A stretch of DNA of 64,000 nt from Amyelois transitella (taxonomy: Eukaryota; Arthropoda; Insecta; Lepidoptera; Pyralidae): NCBI RefSeq assembly GCF_032362555.1, contig NC_083505.1, positions 4,517,501-4,581,500 on the forward strand. Reading direction: 5' to 3'. This document shows, piece after piece, positions 24,117 to 38,052 of the stretch (position 1 is its first letter; every line of letters starts with the position of its first letter). A model generated the notes under the pieces. That model saw only the letters and a program-made list of their open reading frames with translations, made no database searches and was not told where the DNA came from. A program made the position numbers and the translations under genes.

Positions 24117-27100
24117 TCACAGACGTATGCCGGGATTGGTGCTGGCCACGTAATTGAGGAGTTCCTCGTTGTCCTCGCACACAATGGGTTTCTCGTGATA
24201 ACAGGCGACGTCGTGCCACGCGATGCCGTCGTTGTACACGTTGTTTAGAATGCTGAGACAGGATTCCGTGGTGCCGTTGATGTCGAACTCGGCGTTGTCG
24301 GGTTGACGCTGCTTCTTGTGTCCGGTTTGCGACCACGGGTTGTAGCCCCAGCCGTTGGGGATCTGGAAGTCAGAATATAAATTTAAACCCTCTATTCCCA
24401 TTTACAAAAATTTCATGTTCTTTTAAATTCAAATTTGTATGAAAAGTAAAAACCTATTAAGCATGATAAAATTATTAGATTAGATACTATTGGATAAGTA
24501 ACATTATTTATATGAATCTTTTATTTAAAATTTTGATGGTTTCATGAAAGTATGTAGTTACGTACGTTTAATGTAAAGGTATGTCGCATGGATTTTATGC
24601 CTTTTGTTTTTTAGAATACAAAATAACCACAGATTGTAGGCGCTAAAGACATTCGTTCTGCTTAAAATTTCACTCGGGTTTAGTAATATCTAGTATTCGT
24701 GTAGTTTCCCATTGTTTTCGTCTACCGGTACGTAATTTCCCTTTTGTTGATAAAACAAAATAAACAAGTACATACAACACTAAGTAATCAACTTATTTGG
24801 TTTCCACGTTAAAACTTTCTCAATTACGGGAAAATATTTGCACAATTTTGTCATAGGTACCTACCTATTTTATTGTTACTTTAGTAGAGCATTAAGTTGG
24901 CAAAATCCAAAATACAGGAGCAACTTATCTTTACTTAAAGGGATTGAATCCATTGTATAAAGTAATAGGTAAGATGACAGTAAAGATAATATTTTCAGAA
25001 AAGATTTACTTGATTGGTTGGCGATATCTTTTCGCGATTGGCGGACCAGAACCAGCCGAAGATGTTCTTAGGTTCGAGGTCCTTGCGCGATTCACAGCCC
25101 TTGAAGTCACACAGACGTCCAGATGTCCAGATGTAAGGCACATCATCTGTAATTTAAAGGAGTTTTAGTTAAATACTTGCCAAATAACACAGGGGAATGT
25201 CACTCGTTTAGAAGACTACTCTCGAACTTCGGAGAAAACTTCTGAGGATACAAATTGACTTTGCAAATGCTTTAGTTGGTGATAATAGAAATACATAATC
25301 ATATATGCATTGATTCATTATGGGGTTGACTTAACACAAGATTAATCTACAGAAAAAAACAAGCTTCTAACAGGTTTCTTTTTGGTTCGAATAGGTAAGG
25401 TGTGGAATGATGCCTGCGTCTACATTCCCAGACAAGTACTGTCCGCGAACATTCAAAAGTAGAATAAACGGGTATCTCTTGGATATGCATGTATAACATC
25501 TTCATCGTCACTTACCATCAGGTGAGATGGAAGACAAATGCCTTATCCCATATACAATAAAAAAAGTATAACTTACTCTGTTGTATGAGTTTGAAGATCA
25601 GATTATTTTCCTCCTGTGTCTCCATAGAGACAAGGTCCATGCAGTACTCCCGGCAAATATTGCGGCCGTCGAGCCAGTCCACCTTCCTGTTGGCTAGCGC
25701 TGGCACGTGCCCGCTGAAGAAGTAATGATGGCCTTTGTAGAAGAATTCCTTTGGTCCTGCGACAAAAAATGAAAACATGGTAACCTTTGGAATAAATAAG
25801 AATAATATGCATACTTAAAATATACATTTCCCCGAAACGGTGGGCAATAAATGATATATGAATAATAAAGGGAAGATGTCCCTTCTTACTTCTTTCACAT
25901 TGATTACTCTCATTTTCTTTATGCAAGGTCGCTGGTTTAAGGGATTAGGTATGGTCATGACCTTTAGTGACGACCAAGGAATAAATTTGTTTGCTATTAA
26001 TTGTATCTACCTTTTGGTTGACCGTAAGAAATCCCGATTGGGATAAGTATTTATTCTCTAAATCTAATTTTGGATCGTCATGGTCAAAAGACGCACTTCG
26101 GGCTCTCCAGGATCTCTCTTCGGAGAGGTGAGGATGTAACCAGGACAAAGAATTCTCGTAAAAGCAAGATTCTCGATTCTAATGAAAATTTTATATGGGA
26201 ATCTTTAAATTAAGGTATGAATCTTCAATCATAAGGCCTAGACCTCTTGACATCAATGTTAAGACCTAAAAAACACCAGTTCTATCCTCGTCTGTCGTAC
26301 ACAGCGTGAATGAATAAATAAATAATGTTAATTTACAGCGTGCGGTATGTTTTGCTAATAGACATTATGTACTGGTGGCCCTCGTGTAGTGGGGTCGAGT
26401 ACCAATGAACTGCTGTGACATGTGATGTGACATTGAAGAAAACGTGGTTATGATTAAAAGTACTAAAATATGCAAGTACGTTCATATTTTAGTATGGAAT
26501 TTCGAACCGGTATTTACGCGTAGCTGATAGTGAGGTCTGTTAGTGATACTGTCTTCTACGGGCGGTAAGAAAGGATTACCTACCCTGAATTCCTGTGGCC
26601 ATATGGTTCTTTAGTCATCTCATCATCATCATCGGCATTTTAGAATAGGACCACACCATCTCTTTCCCATGTATGTCGTAAAAGGCGACTAAGGGATAGG
26701 CTAATAAACTTGGGATTCTTATTTTAGGCGATGGGGGACGACCTGTCACTACTTGAATTTCAAGTCCATCCTTAAGCCATACAGCTGAACGTAGACTTTC
26801 AGTCCTTGTGAGACTGGCTTAGCTTCCTGTTTATCCCGTATGGAGCTTGTCTAAAAGTCAAGGCTTTATGATTATACATATGTATGTATATTCCTAGAAG
26901 ACTATTTTATAAGGAGAGTACCATTTTTATATCTTATGTTATCGAATTTAATGTGAATCTCATCAAAATATATGTATGTTCTGGCAGTTTTTATAAAACC
27001 TGTGGTACCTACATATCATACGATATTTTCTACCTAGGTATAGTCAATAATTTCATAAAGTTTCGTTTCGTTTTAGGTAATATATTTGACATGTAATCTC

Positions 27101-30100
27101 TGTGATTTGACAGACATAACTAGATTCACTTTCGGCGGTTTGCGGTGTTGGTCCGACCTGACTTCAGTCACGAACTTACAACTGGGCCAAGGATTGCGTA
27201 CCGGATGCGTCTTATCGGAATAGAGTCTTAAAATTTTAGTAAAATTAGTATCTTCGAAAACACTTGATAATAAGTGAATTCAGAGTGATTGAGTGAGTGA
27301 CAGGCATTAACCATAGCAAATAGAGGGAGTACCTGAATATCAGTTTAATGATGGATATACTAACTTTTTCATTTAAGTAAAAACATTTAAAGATATTTTA
27401 ATTGACTTGAAATATAACTAACATCATCTACTTTGTCGTAGAGAGCTAGCTAACTAAGTACAAACATATAAATTTATAAATCTTGAAGTAAGTAAATATA
27501 TTTTAACTTTGGTATGTATGGACATTTAATTGATACCTATGTGCAATGAAAAATAAACGTGCAAATCACTTTAATTACAGTACACAATAAAAGGGCAATA
27601 ATAAACAAAAATAATTGTCGAAAACTTGGAAACAATAGGATCTTTTGCGCAATTATTTGAAGGTTCTTAGGTACAAGAGGCTTTGATGCCGAGCTTTTTG
27701 TACGCAACCATAAAGCTAATAATCACAGACAATTGCACGAATATTAGTAATGAGCCGTCGTCGTGAGGCAAAGTTCACATTAGGCCTTACTGTCTAGTGC
27801 GTACTTGTTCGAGTCATTTAAATAATTATTATGTTATATCGAATCTCTACCTGGCTAATAAAGTTTTATGATATGCCCATTGATTAAAATAAAGAACTTT
27901 TAAGAACGTACGAATTTAGTTTCATACTAGAAATAACTAAGTCGAATTAGTCGAAAACGAATTGGTTACTTATTCATAGATAATTCTAAATAAAACTATT
28001 CAGCGTTGCCTATAAATCTATAACATAAATGAATTAACGCCTTTATCTCCGGAGGAGAAGGCTGATAATGCTTCTTTCGCCTCATCAACATTCACAACTA
28101 TTAATAACAGTTAGGATAATATTTGCTTCACTCGCCGCATCACTCTCCCAGTGTGACAATGTACGAATGTGTCAGTTCGCACGGCAGACAATTATTGCGG
28201 GGACCTTGCGCAGTGACATACAGACGGATGTGCGATTGTTTGCAGACGATCAGCCGCAAACAGACGCTATACAATATGCCGAATATTAATGAGGACAATT
28301 AACGACCTACTTGTTCTAAGTGGAATTTGTAGTGGGCAGTAAATCAAGAAAAGCATCTGTTTTTGCGTACATATAGATAATCTTACAAATCTCATGCCCA
28401 GTTAATTCGTAAATACAAAATCAAATTCAATTTACTTTCTTTTTATTGGATGTTAAATAAATGTAATTAAAAAAGTTCATAGAGGAATTAAGGAATAAGT
28501 ATCTCAAAGTAAGTAACCGATTTCCATTGTTTTATTTAAATACATACATATAATTACGTATATATCCCTTGCGGGGTAGACAGAGCCAACACTCTCGAAT
28601 AGACCAATCGGCCACGTTCAGCTGATTAACTTAATGATAGAATTGAGATTCAATTAGTGACAGGTTGTTAGCCCATCGCCTATAAGACGAATCCTAAGTT
28701 TATAAGCAATATTTATAAGTTGATTATTCTTCAATACACTTTCTGCTGCTCCGAAAAACGGCTATGATATAGTAATACAAACGGTAACTTTACCAATTAC
28801 GGAAAAACCCCGCTAAAATGCGACACTACGAAAAAGGAGATGAGTTATTGATAAATAATAGAAAGTTACAATGATTTATAAGAACGAAGGTTGCGTTCCG
28901 TTGCAAAACTCAGGTCTTACAAATTTATTGTCTGATTAATCTGATGTGAGTAGTCCGAGGATTGGGAAATCTTATTTTATGATTCACTCTTAATACTCCG
29001 AGGAATGTTGTTTTATTAACAAATTGTTTAATCGAAACGACGGTTATTCCAAACATACCTTTAAAAAAAGTACGTTGAGTGGTGATTGCATAAAATACCT
29101 ATACTAACATACAAATACTATCACGTCTTTACTCTTTACGGGGAAGCAGAGCCAGCAGTCTCGAAAAGACTGAAAGGCCACGTTCAGAACGTGGTATATG
29201 CCTATGCTTATAATAAATTGTCAGAAAAGATATTAAATACACCTTAGAATCGAGTAATAAAGCAATTAAGTTGCGTCATTGCTGGTAAACCACGCCGGCG
29301 GTATTTCATTCAAAGTTTGCTAAACGACCTTTTTCGAAACAGCCCCATAGAGGTTTAAAACAGTGTTCTTTTATAGAATTTTTTAAATTAAAACGTAGGC
29401 TCATTGAATAAGTGTTAAGCCATGATGTCAAAGATATGATGACAAACAGGACAGAAAATTATTTGAATGACGTTAACATTTGAATTAATACACACCAACG
29501 TTGTAAGTTGTAAAGTAAGTCTTTAAAGGTTCCTGTCCCTGAGATAGCTATCCCCATATTAATTAAAATATCTTAAAAATTCTTAATTTTCTTTTATATA
29601 CAAAATTACTTTACGGTTTACGGTAGTAATAATTTAAATTTTACTTCCTATTTTCCCTTACAAGACGTTGTGGTAGAAAAGTGATGATTTTATGGTTAAC
29701 CACTTGTGATTAGAAATGGTGAACAAATGTCATTATTATCATTCATAAATATAAGAAACTATGAAGTTTAATGATTTTTAGGAATATTTCTGTCATTATA
29801 TGTTGAGAAATCGGCTCTCGTGATAATTATGTACAAAATGCTACTTTTACACTTTGCAATTACTACTGATTTTAAATTAAAAAAAATCACACAACATCAC
29901 ATTTAATTATATTTAAATAAAATGTAGGTAATATATGTAATAAAATCTTATAAATAAAATTCTCGTGTCACAATGTTCGTTTCCTTACTCCTCCGAAACG
30001 GCTTGACCGATTCTCATGAAATTTTGTGACCGTATTGGGTAGGTCTGAGAATCGGCCAACATCTATTTTTCATACCATTTTTTAACATTTTTTTTAACTA

Positions 30101-30842
30101 GAATTTACTTGAGAGTTATTTATATGGCAAAACAACGTTTGCCGGGACAGCTAGTAAAATATAAAGGTTTAAATAATAGGTAAGGGTATATTTACCTAAC
30201 AAATAGATTTATTTTGTTTAAATTATTATTAAACATTTTATCGGGAGCTTCATTCAGTGTAGTAGGTCTACGGCTTGCTCCGCGCGCTACGCCGCGTCGT
30301 AGCTCGTAGCGGTCTCGCTCAAACGCGGCCGTGACCTTGAGGTTCAACAAACTCGGAACTTTCACTTTTATCTTTCCTTCGTTGATGATTAATATTAATT
30401 GTTTGTACCTATTAAATAAATATTTATGTTAAATGTTTATTTTTATGTTCATCCTCACGTGGACGATTAATAAATTTTTCCTTTCTTATTTTTTTAATCT
30501 ATGAAATAATTAGTTATTTAGCTTGTTAAAAAATTGTACATTCTTCATCATCACTTTAAATAGTTTTTTTTTAATTTTCTTTTTAGATGCTTGAATTGCT
30601 TTGTATTTATGTATTTAATTTTTTTGAGCTAGTCAGACTTACATCTAGTCTCCAAAATACAGGCTAGACTTTTGGCTGCAAAGTTTTTTAAATCTTTGAT
30701 GTCTCACTCCATAAATATTTTTTTACTACTTACTGTTAGCGCATTTCTGTGGAACTGGCAGGGAGAGGAAGCGGCCCGGCTTCTGCGCAGCCGCCAGCGT
30801 CGCCAGCGCAGCCACGCACGCCACCATTACCCACGTCTGCAT
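24117..30842 (-). CDS. Secreted C-type lectin, four coding exons, 223 aa
   Basis: Exons in transcript order: 30842-30734, 25756-25577, 25146-25010 and 24362-24117. Phases agree and total 672 nt including the stop. Residues 1-20 are a signal peptide (basic-free start, Val/Ala-rich core, AAAQ end), so the product is secreted. The lectin fold spans about 34-205, with Cys34, Cys71/75, Cys109/114, Cys177, Cys196 and Cys204. Gln162-Pro163-Asp164 is the QPD motif linked in this family to galactose-type binding. The second calcium site reads WHD (191-193) where WND is usual, so calcium-dependent sugar binding may be weakened. Intron 1 is about 5 kb and carries a family A repeat. A CAG sits directly before the ATG, suggesting a further 5' UTR exon upstream. 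Size and layout resemble Drosophila Clect27 (schlaff), a cuticle-barrier lectin; that link comes from recall and was not aligned. Confidence 0.88.
26044..26150 (+). repeat. Family B repeat fragment
   Basis: Second half only: cacttcgggctctccaggat, ctcttcggagaggtgaggat. It lies in lectin intron 1. Confidence 0.4.
26633..26888 (+). repeat. Family A interspersed repeat, near full length
   Basis: It has the 5' part (gaataggaccacaccatctc, gtcgtaaaaggcgactaaggg), the central aggcgatggg, and ends in tatgtatgta. It lies inside intron 1 of the lectin gene. Confidence 0.75.
28541..28708 (-). repeat. Family A interspersed repeat, truncated
   Basis: It starts tacatacatataattacg, has cttgcggggtagacagagcc and stops after aagtttataagc. 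It lies in lectin intron 1, in the same direction as the gene. Confidence 0.65.
29109..29188 (-). repeat. Family A interspersed repeat, short fragment
   Basis: Only the first 80 bp from the (CATA) side remain, ending tgaaaggccacgttcag. Confidence 0.55.
29955..30155 (+). mobile_element. RTE-like retroelement 3' end
   Basis: aaaattctcgtgtcacaatg, gaaacggcttgaccgattct, gtaggtctgagaatcggcca, and the end aacgtttgccgggacagcta. It lies in lectin intron 1. Confidence 0.55.
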
Positions 30843-30870
30843 CTGCGGGTAAACAATACAATAAATAAAA

Positions 30871-30916
30871 ACATACATACATGAACACGTCTTCATCTTT
30901 TACGGGGTCGACAAAT
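30871..30916 (-). repeat. Family A repeat end fragment
   Basis: (CATA)n followed by cacgtcttcatcttttacgg. It lies 29 bp upstream of the lectin ATG, so it sits in that gene's 5' flank or 5' UTR intron. Confidence 0.45.
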
Positions 30917-33900
30917 TACAGTTTGCTCGTGCTTAAACAGAAAAATTCCGTTAATTTCCCTCCACAAGGGAATTAAAAAAAATTCTCTTTTTTGATCTTA
31001 CATACAAAATTTCTTAATTCTGGACCGAACGGTTTGAGCTCTGACTTGATATTGAAGTGTCATCTTGCATATACTAAGATAACTTTGCTTATAAGTGGCA
31101 TATATGTCCCATGGAATACCCAACTAGACGTTAGCTAAATAATTTATCATCACTCACTGAAACGCAATCGAAACTAGTTATTATGAATCCAAAAGTCTGC
31201 TTAGGCTGTTACGCTTGACAGCTAAATTGTATTCTGATGAAATCGTATGAGAATACTAAGTTGATTATATTTTGACATCAAACAAAGCCAATTTTCACCC
31301 ACTAATTCGAAACCGCTGGAAAACGCTAGTTTGTTTAATGCGTACGTGTTTCACATACATATGCTTATATACAGATAAAAATCCCCAAGCAAGCTCAAAA
31401 ACTGAGTTCTATCATTGGTTGTGAAAATTGGCTATGTTATGACTATGTTTGGACGTTATGGGTTTTCCATTATGTTAATTCTAATATGGGCGTGTCTTTT
31501 TTTGATTTTAAAAGACAATTATAATTATCTTGCTAAATCATTAACATACTGGTGTGTTTTTCTTAAATTACAGAAAGCTCTTAGCTAATTACATCATTAC
31601 ATAACAATGTACGCACAAAACTAAACGAAAATGTAGACACCAACTCAAATGAAATCACATTGTCTCCATGGTTTAATTACGTGCGAATTTCGTTATGAGC
31701 CTAGAAACTATACCGTGTTAACAATACCACATTAGCCCAATTACATAATTGTTTATTTTTAACTTCTAAAATTCTCTCATTTAAGAATCTTGTCTCATTC
31801 AATTTTGTTATATGTTTACTCGTTTCAACAAATATTATTTAGACAAATCTAAGATAAGTTCTTATTTGGGTTTCCCAATAATGTATTTGTTGATGATTTT
31901 ATTTTATTTTTTTTTCCTTAATTGTAATGTACGTCTTTAAGTCATAATGAGCTATCCAATTGTAAATACCGACGTCGGGTAATATACATTTAATACGCAA
32001 ATAGAATCTACCAAGTGATGAGCGGACGCAATCATCCATAAGTTTCATAAGCACTTTAAGTTATTTTACTTGAGTCAAATTGTGCATAGCTTAAGTTCAC
32101 GAGGTAGTCAATTATATTTTGCAATCATGATATCTTGATAACAATTAGTACAGATTGTTTTATGGTGTTTTAATTTTAAAATTAGAAGTTTTTTCATAAC
32201 TCTTACGAACATAACGATGTAAGAAAGGTATTCGTTTTCTTGTCCACCATATGTACAAGGCGTTTCCAAATTGCTTTTGATGGGTTCTTAAGTAATTATG
32301 TAGTAAGCGTCAAAGTGATCATAGGTGTCTATAGCAACATAAGCTGCGCAAATGCCCTTATTTCTTTCACAACTCCCACTGCGCTAAATTGCATCATTTT
32401 AAAAGTTTACAATATGCAACGCGAATCGAAATTCTGTCATCCACGACCGACTGACTGACTGGGGCACTGGACCGCATTGTATATTGAGTAACATATTTCC
32501 TTTTCGGATAACGACTTGTTACCACAGGCAAACACGTCTCACGCTTCATTCATCTGTTGTCCATGTTAAAGTTACCTCAGTGTGTCAACTCGGGACGGGT
32601 TGTGTGGTCACGTGCAAATATTTACGCAGCATGATGTCACATACAAGTGGCTACAGCAGCGGTTCGATTGTTTTTAAACGGGCAATGCGGTAAGTTAGGC
32701 TGGGGGCACATTGGTCAACTGTTACGCAAGTAAGTGTGTCAGACCTCTCCAGCCGTACGGTCAGGCTTCGCCCCAGGCCTTCTGTATCACTATCGAAACC
32801 AGACTTCGACCTGCTAACCGGCAAACGGTGCCATGACATCACACCTGACAATATTAATGCGTTTCTTTATGCAAATATTATTGTAGTCTCTAAAAATAAC
32901 CACTGCAAACGACTTTTTGCTGCAGAGTTAATGATTTGAATAGCTGTGCTAAATAATCTTCGCGAATAAACTGTGTGAGGCGATGTGTGAGTAAATATTG
33001 ATGGCGTGTTAGTTAAAAAAGTTGCTGTATATACATATATGATGTTCGGATCCGCAACCGTGTTGAGATAAAAACATTTTATAAATAATGTCATGATGTT
33101 AGAGATACGGAAGCGCTCATTGGACTCACGCTTAGGAAATCTATAGGTAGTAGCCATATCGATAACCTTGACATGCATGTAAACTACTACTATACAAGTG
33201 ATCTGACCGTAAGCGGATAATTGCGATCCCACCTCATCAATAAAGTATAGACGGACGAGTCATCACGACCATTTTATGGGCTAGATGCAACGTCGTGCTA
33301 TCTCAGGGTTGCTTATAATTGACTTCCTCACCCAAATATGGTAATAACACGCAATTGTTTTGTAGGGGTATTACAATGTCGTAAAAATTAAATAAGTACC
33401 AATGAACTTGGCAGAGGCCGAATAGTTCTCAAAAACGAGGGCACTACCACTACGGGAAATAAGCCTCAAACATATAATGTAGGTGTCTTCATTATCATTC
33501 AAGAATTAAATAACCTTTTTTTCTATGGAATATGGAAAATATACTGGCTACTCATTACTAAAGTTGTCTGGACTTCTGACGAAAAAATAATGCGCGTTAG
33601 ATTGTTTCTTGCAGCATCAAATGCTTCATAACTGCCTACAAATAAAAAAAGGTGCTACAAATAAAAAACATTATATGACGATTGAGGAGATATTCTCTGT
33701 CAGAAATTCTGTAATTTATTTATTCAAAATATTTTTTAGATATACTGGTATATCTTAGACGTATACGTCTGCTAGGGACTTAGGTGTTGAATTTGTTGCA
33801 TATTGTGACGATTGCTTGAAAACCTAAACTTATTGTTATACCTACACAACATCATCCATACAAATACTATTTTACTCCTATGATAGACACTTGAATATTC

Positions 33901-33921
33901 CTGCCCAATAACCAATTTATA
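30917..33921. other. Non-coding stretch upstream of the lectin gene
   Basis: AT-rich, with a GC-richer patch at about 32440-32860 lacking any recognisable frame. Lectin promoter elements were not identified. Confidence 0.4.
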
Positions 33922-34153
33922 AAATGGAATAGAACCACTCTATCTCTTTCATAGAGATGACTAAGGGTTAAAAATAGGCTTATTTATAAACATGGGATTT
34001 CTTTTAGGCGATGAGCTAGCAACCTGTCACTATTTGAATCTCAATTCTATGATGAAGCCAAACAGCTGAACGTGGCCTATTAGTCTTTTCAAGACTGTTT
34101 ATTCTGTTCTGTTTGACTATTTCCCCGCAAGGCAAGACGTGATTATATGAATG
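33922..34153 (+). repeat. Family A interspersed repeat, near full length
   Basis: It carries aggcgatgagctagcaacc, tgaacgtggcct and cgtgattatatgaatg in the family order. The block before the end is stretched by an insertion (gtctgttctgtttgactattt type). Confidence 0.7.
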
Positions 34154-34542
34154 AATTAATGAATTGCCAATTTATATCTCCTAAATAAAGCAATCAAAGA
34201 TGCTATTGCGATTAACGGCGGCCTTAGCACACCTAATTACTAACTCGTCTAACAATAGCGCATACAAATGCTGTTAGTTCGCAGATAGGTCTGTCTCAAT
34301 CGCGGATTTAGTGCGAGGTTCTCACAGACAATGTGTGGTTGCGACACGAGGCCGGGCGGCGTCCGCGGCCGCCGGTCACGATCCTGCAGATTTCGTGCAT
34401 CGTTCACTGCACTCCATCCAACGCCTTGCCACACGATGTCACATTGTACAAGAGGAGCTTAACATTTATTTTTGCTTTTACTGTAAGGAATAACATCATG
34501 AGAAAAACCTGCACATTCGCGCAACAGGATACGGGTAATACG

Positions 34543-34690
34543 GGTGCAGGTTCCCCTGCAACCGTTGAGGAATTCACATGGGAGTCGCTTCATGTAAAAA
34601 TACTGATTCACCAAATTTATAATCTATGATCAAGGGCGTCCCTCGGGCTCCTATCCAGAGTGATGAGGATTTAACAAGGGACGACAGGAG
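34543..34690 (+). repeat. Family B interspersed repeat
   Basis: It shares ttcccctgcaa, gtcgcttcatgtaaaaa and cgggctcctatccagag with copies at 57247, 59536, 18549 and 26044. No coding capacity. Confidence 0.5.
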
Positions 34691-34699
34691 AGGTATTTT

Positions 34700-37600
34700 G
34701 TCCCTCATCTTTCATCATGCTATATTAGCAAAGTCTTCCCCCCATTGATAAAACATGTTCCCGATTACATTCTTTAATGTCACCTTCATAGTTTAGAGCG
34801 GCTGCCTGATTCCAAAAAAGGCGAACATTTTGGACATATTTCTGTCTTGCATTTTTTCTCGATCTCCTGCATCTAAATTCTATCATTAAGGCATCGAGTT
34901 AGAAGTGGTCTTTATTTCTTTTGACTATTAGTTCAGTCTACTCCGTACGAAACCAAAACCTAATTTATGCACATATGCTGTCATCCTTCCTTATCTCTAA
35001 TTTTAGTAGGGTGTTCTGAAAATGATTACCCAAGTAACAAATTTTGGTACTACGAGTATAAAAGATCTGAGAGCGTTTTGGAACGTGCTAATAATTCGTA
35101 AAGCATTTCGGTATTCAAAATTCAACATTTTGAAAGTAAGTAAGTAACATCACTTATAATAATAATCATATCTTATGATTTTATAACGTTGGATGATCAT
35201 ATTTACCGTTATTTACCGAAACCCGAGCTTTGAGGCGGAATAAAGGGTAATTAGTATTTGTAAAGTATAAAAGCCACGTTTGACCTATCGTAGTACTTAT
35301 GAAAGATGGTAAATTGTGGGGTTTATATATTTCCAAAGTCATTTAAAACTTAGGTATACATTAATTGATTAATATACACAAAGGTTTCGTTAATATATTC
35401 AGTTAACCTCACTCGTTGCATGTGAAAGTTTCAAGTGTGTATCATGCCGGCTGCTTAGGATTCGTGTCGTTATTTAGAGAAACTTGTGTTATTATGACAA
35501 TGCGACATTATTTCGAGTGCGTTGCATACGCAAGTCGTCATTATTGTGTCAGGTTTCAAGTTATGCATTTGATTTCACCTATTGTTAACTTAAAAATAAT
35601 AAGTTATCATGCACTTGTCATTCAAATCAAATGTGCGTGAAACATTATGGCAAAATTACTATCTACTTGATTTGTAAGAGTTACTATTTACATACATATG
35701 TGTTAAAAAATGTTAATGTTGAAAAATAAGCTGAGGTTTAATACCCGGACATAAACTGGAACAATAAATTTTAATAAAAAATAATGTTCTATTGTCATAT
35801 TTCAACCGAATGATCATGCAATTGTGATTTAGAACGAATAACGTCGTAGGTATAAAGCCGTGTAGCTCACCACTCGCTCTATATTAAAGTGTTTATTTAC
35901 TTAAACCAATGCTTGAACTTGAGATCAATAACTGAACAAGTACAATAACAATTTGGGCAAATATTTGTGGAACCTTCGTAAGTTTTCCGTCCTTTATAAT
36001 ACTCGAATCACACCAATTTGGACTTCCCGACCTCCAATGTCGAGGCGCAAGTTCAATGCTAAATTATAAAACTGTATGATCGTCAAACGATCGTGACATA
36101 AGGAACCTCTTCGTTTGCTAATACCTTCGACCTCGGAGATGAATATTCGACGAAGCTTGGCCGACCTTGTCACCAGGCGAGACCGATCTTGGCGCTCTGT
36201 GACGTACCAACATACCTACATATAATATGCATATGTATGCGTCGATCTTAATAAATTAAAAGATGTGTATGGATATAAATTATATCGAACGAAATACATT
36301 TACATCTACGAGTGTTTCCTATGTTTATCAATCAAAGCAAAGAAACAACGTAAATAATATGGGAAGCGGGTAATTTTGTAACCGCGAGACCGTAAAGAGC
36401 AATAACTCTGAGTAAGACTCCTTGAATCATAGAATACTAATAACGAAATAAACTTTGGGTATCAAACTTGAGGAGTTGTGATCTAGAGACAATAATATTA
36501 TGACTGCACCACACGGTTACCAGGCCATCTGATGATTAAAGGCCTAAGACCTTAATTACAATGAGCCCACTTAAATATCAGTGTGTTGAAAAATATATTT
36601 CGCAACATGTTTTGCATGCAAGGTGATTTATGTAAGTGCAACATTACGGGGACCAATACGCTACACATCGATGGGGAAAGCTCTTGATTGATCGTTGAGC
36701 TTGCAAAAGCTCAGATACCCTTCTGTCTGATAGTGCAACGTGGTAATATGACAGTGTAGTAATGTTTTTTGTTTATTGAAGGTTACGATAAGTGACAATG
36801 GGTCTTAATAAATGCGTTTTATTATAGACGTCACAATCACACATTTCTAAAGTCAAAAGGAAAATATACCGAAAAATAATTAAATGTATCAGGACTTAAG
36901 TAATAGGTTATAAACATCAGGATAAATTTAATTTTAGATTCATTATTGAAGATTGTAAAACACTTTCATTATTAGTGTGCACGTTTTATCGTCTGTTCCA
37001 TTATCTGTTAATCTAATAAGCTGCCATTTAAAATAAAATTATGCAATAAGACTGGCATATTTTATGCATAAAACTGAATTAATTTAACATTATGTTAACA
37101 TAGGTCAATGATTTTAAAGCATTTATCATTTTTGTGTGCTACGAAAAATGTACGAATGAAAAGACATCAACGCGCGACCAAATTTAACAAATAATTCTTT
37201 ATATGGTATAACATGAAAAATATACTATACTAATATTACGATTCGACTTAGATACGTTGACGTTTTAAATATTTCTATTTAAACTGGCTTTGATAAAGGA
37301 GGAAGAAGCTTTTAATTCGACATCATTTTATTTTGTATGTTTATTCGTCAGTTTGTATAAATTATAAATTTTATTAGTAATTTTACCCCTGGCCTTTCTG
37401 TCTTTCAAGACTGTTTACTCTGTCTACTGCGAGGAATATAGCCGTGATTATATGTATGTATGTAATATCGTTCATTCATCTTGACCAATTGGTTGTACCA
37501 TAAGTAATGGTATGATAGCTTCATATGCATATGTTGCATATTAAATGATATATTATCATGAATCCTAATGATGCATTTTCGCAACTTTATAATCTAAGTA

Positions 37601-38052
37601 ATCAGGCATTTACTTGATTATTAAGCAGTAGCTTATGCTACTAAATTAATCCATAAATGGCTTTAATTTTAGTGATTATCATACGAATACATAAATATCA
37701 AATGATGTTAAGGTGTTTCTACTATTTTTATAGTTTCTAGGTAATAAAGGTAAGAAAGGAAACAGTCACCAGCCTGAAATCAAGCATAGGACGACTGAGA
37801 CGATTGATTAAGGTAAAATAGATTTATTTTTTCCCTTAATCAATTTTTATTTTGTTTGTTTTGAAATAATATAGCAGGGAAATACAGGCAAAATTATTTT
37901 TCTATATAATTCTTTCAACACCAGACACTCAGTATATAATTAAAGAAGTGAATAACACAAATTATCAGACAAATATCTAAACGCCCCCGGGAACCCTTTG
38001 CAAAATGCAGGAACATACAAACTTATGGAAAACGTGAGTTCAGTTTCTCTCT
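34700..38052. other. AT-rich stretch without a gene
   Basis: Apart from the family A fragment at 37388 no repeat or coding signal was recognised. Confidence 0.45.
37388..37464 (+). repeat. Family A interspersed repeat, 3' fragment
   Basis: Only the end remains: tttcaagactgtttactctg through to tatgtatgtatgta. Confidence 0.55.

Noticed and set aside
26625..26632. (CAT)n tract as a CRISPR or satellite
   Set aside because: Only about four units; a simple sequence next to a family A repeat.
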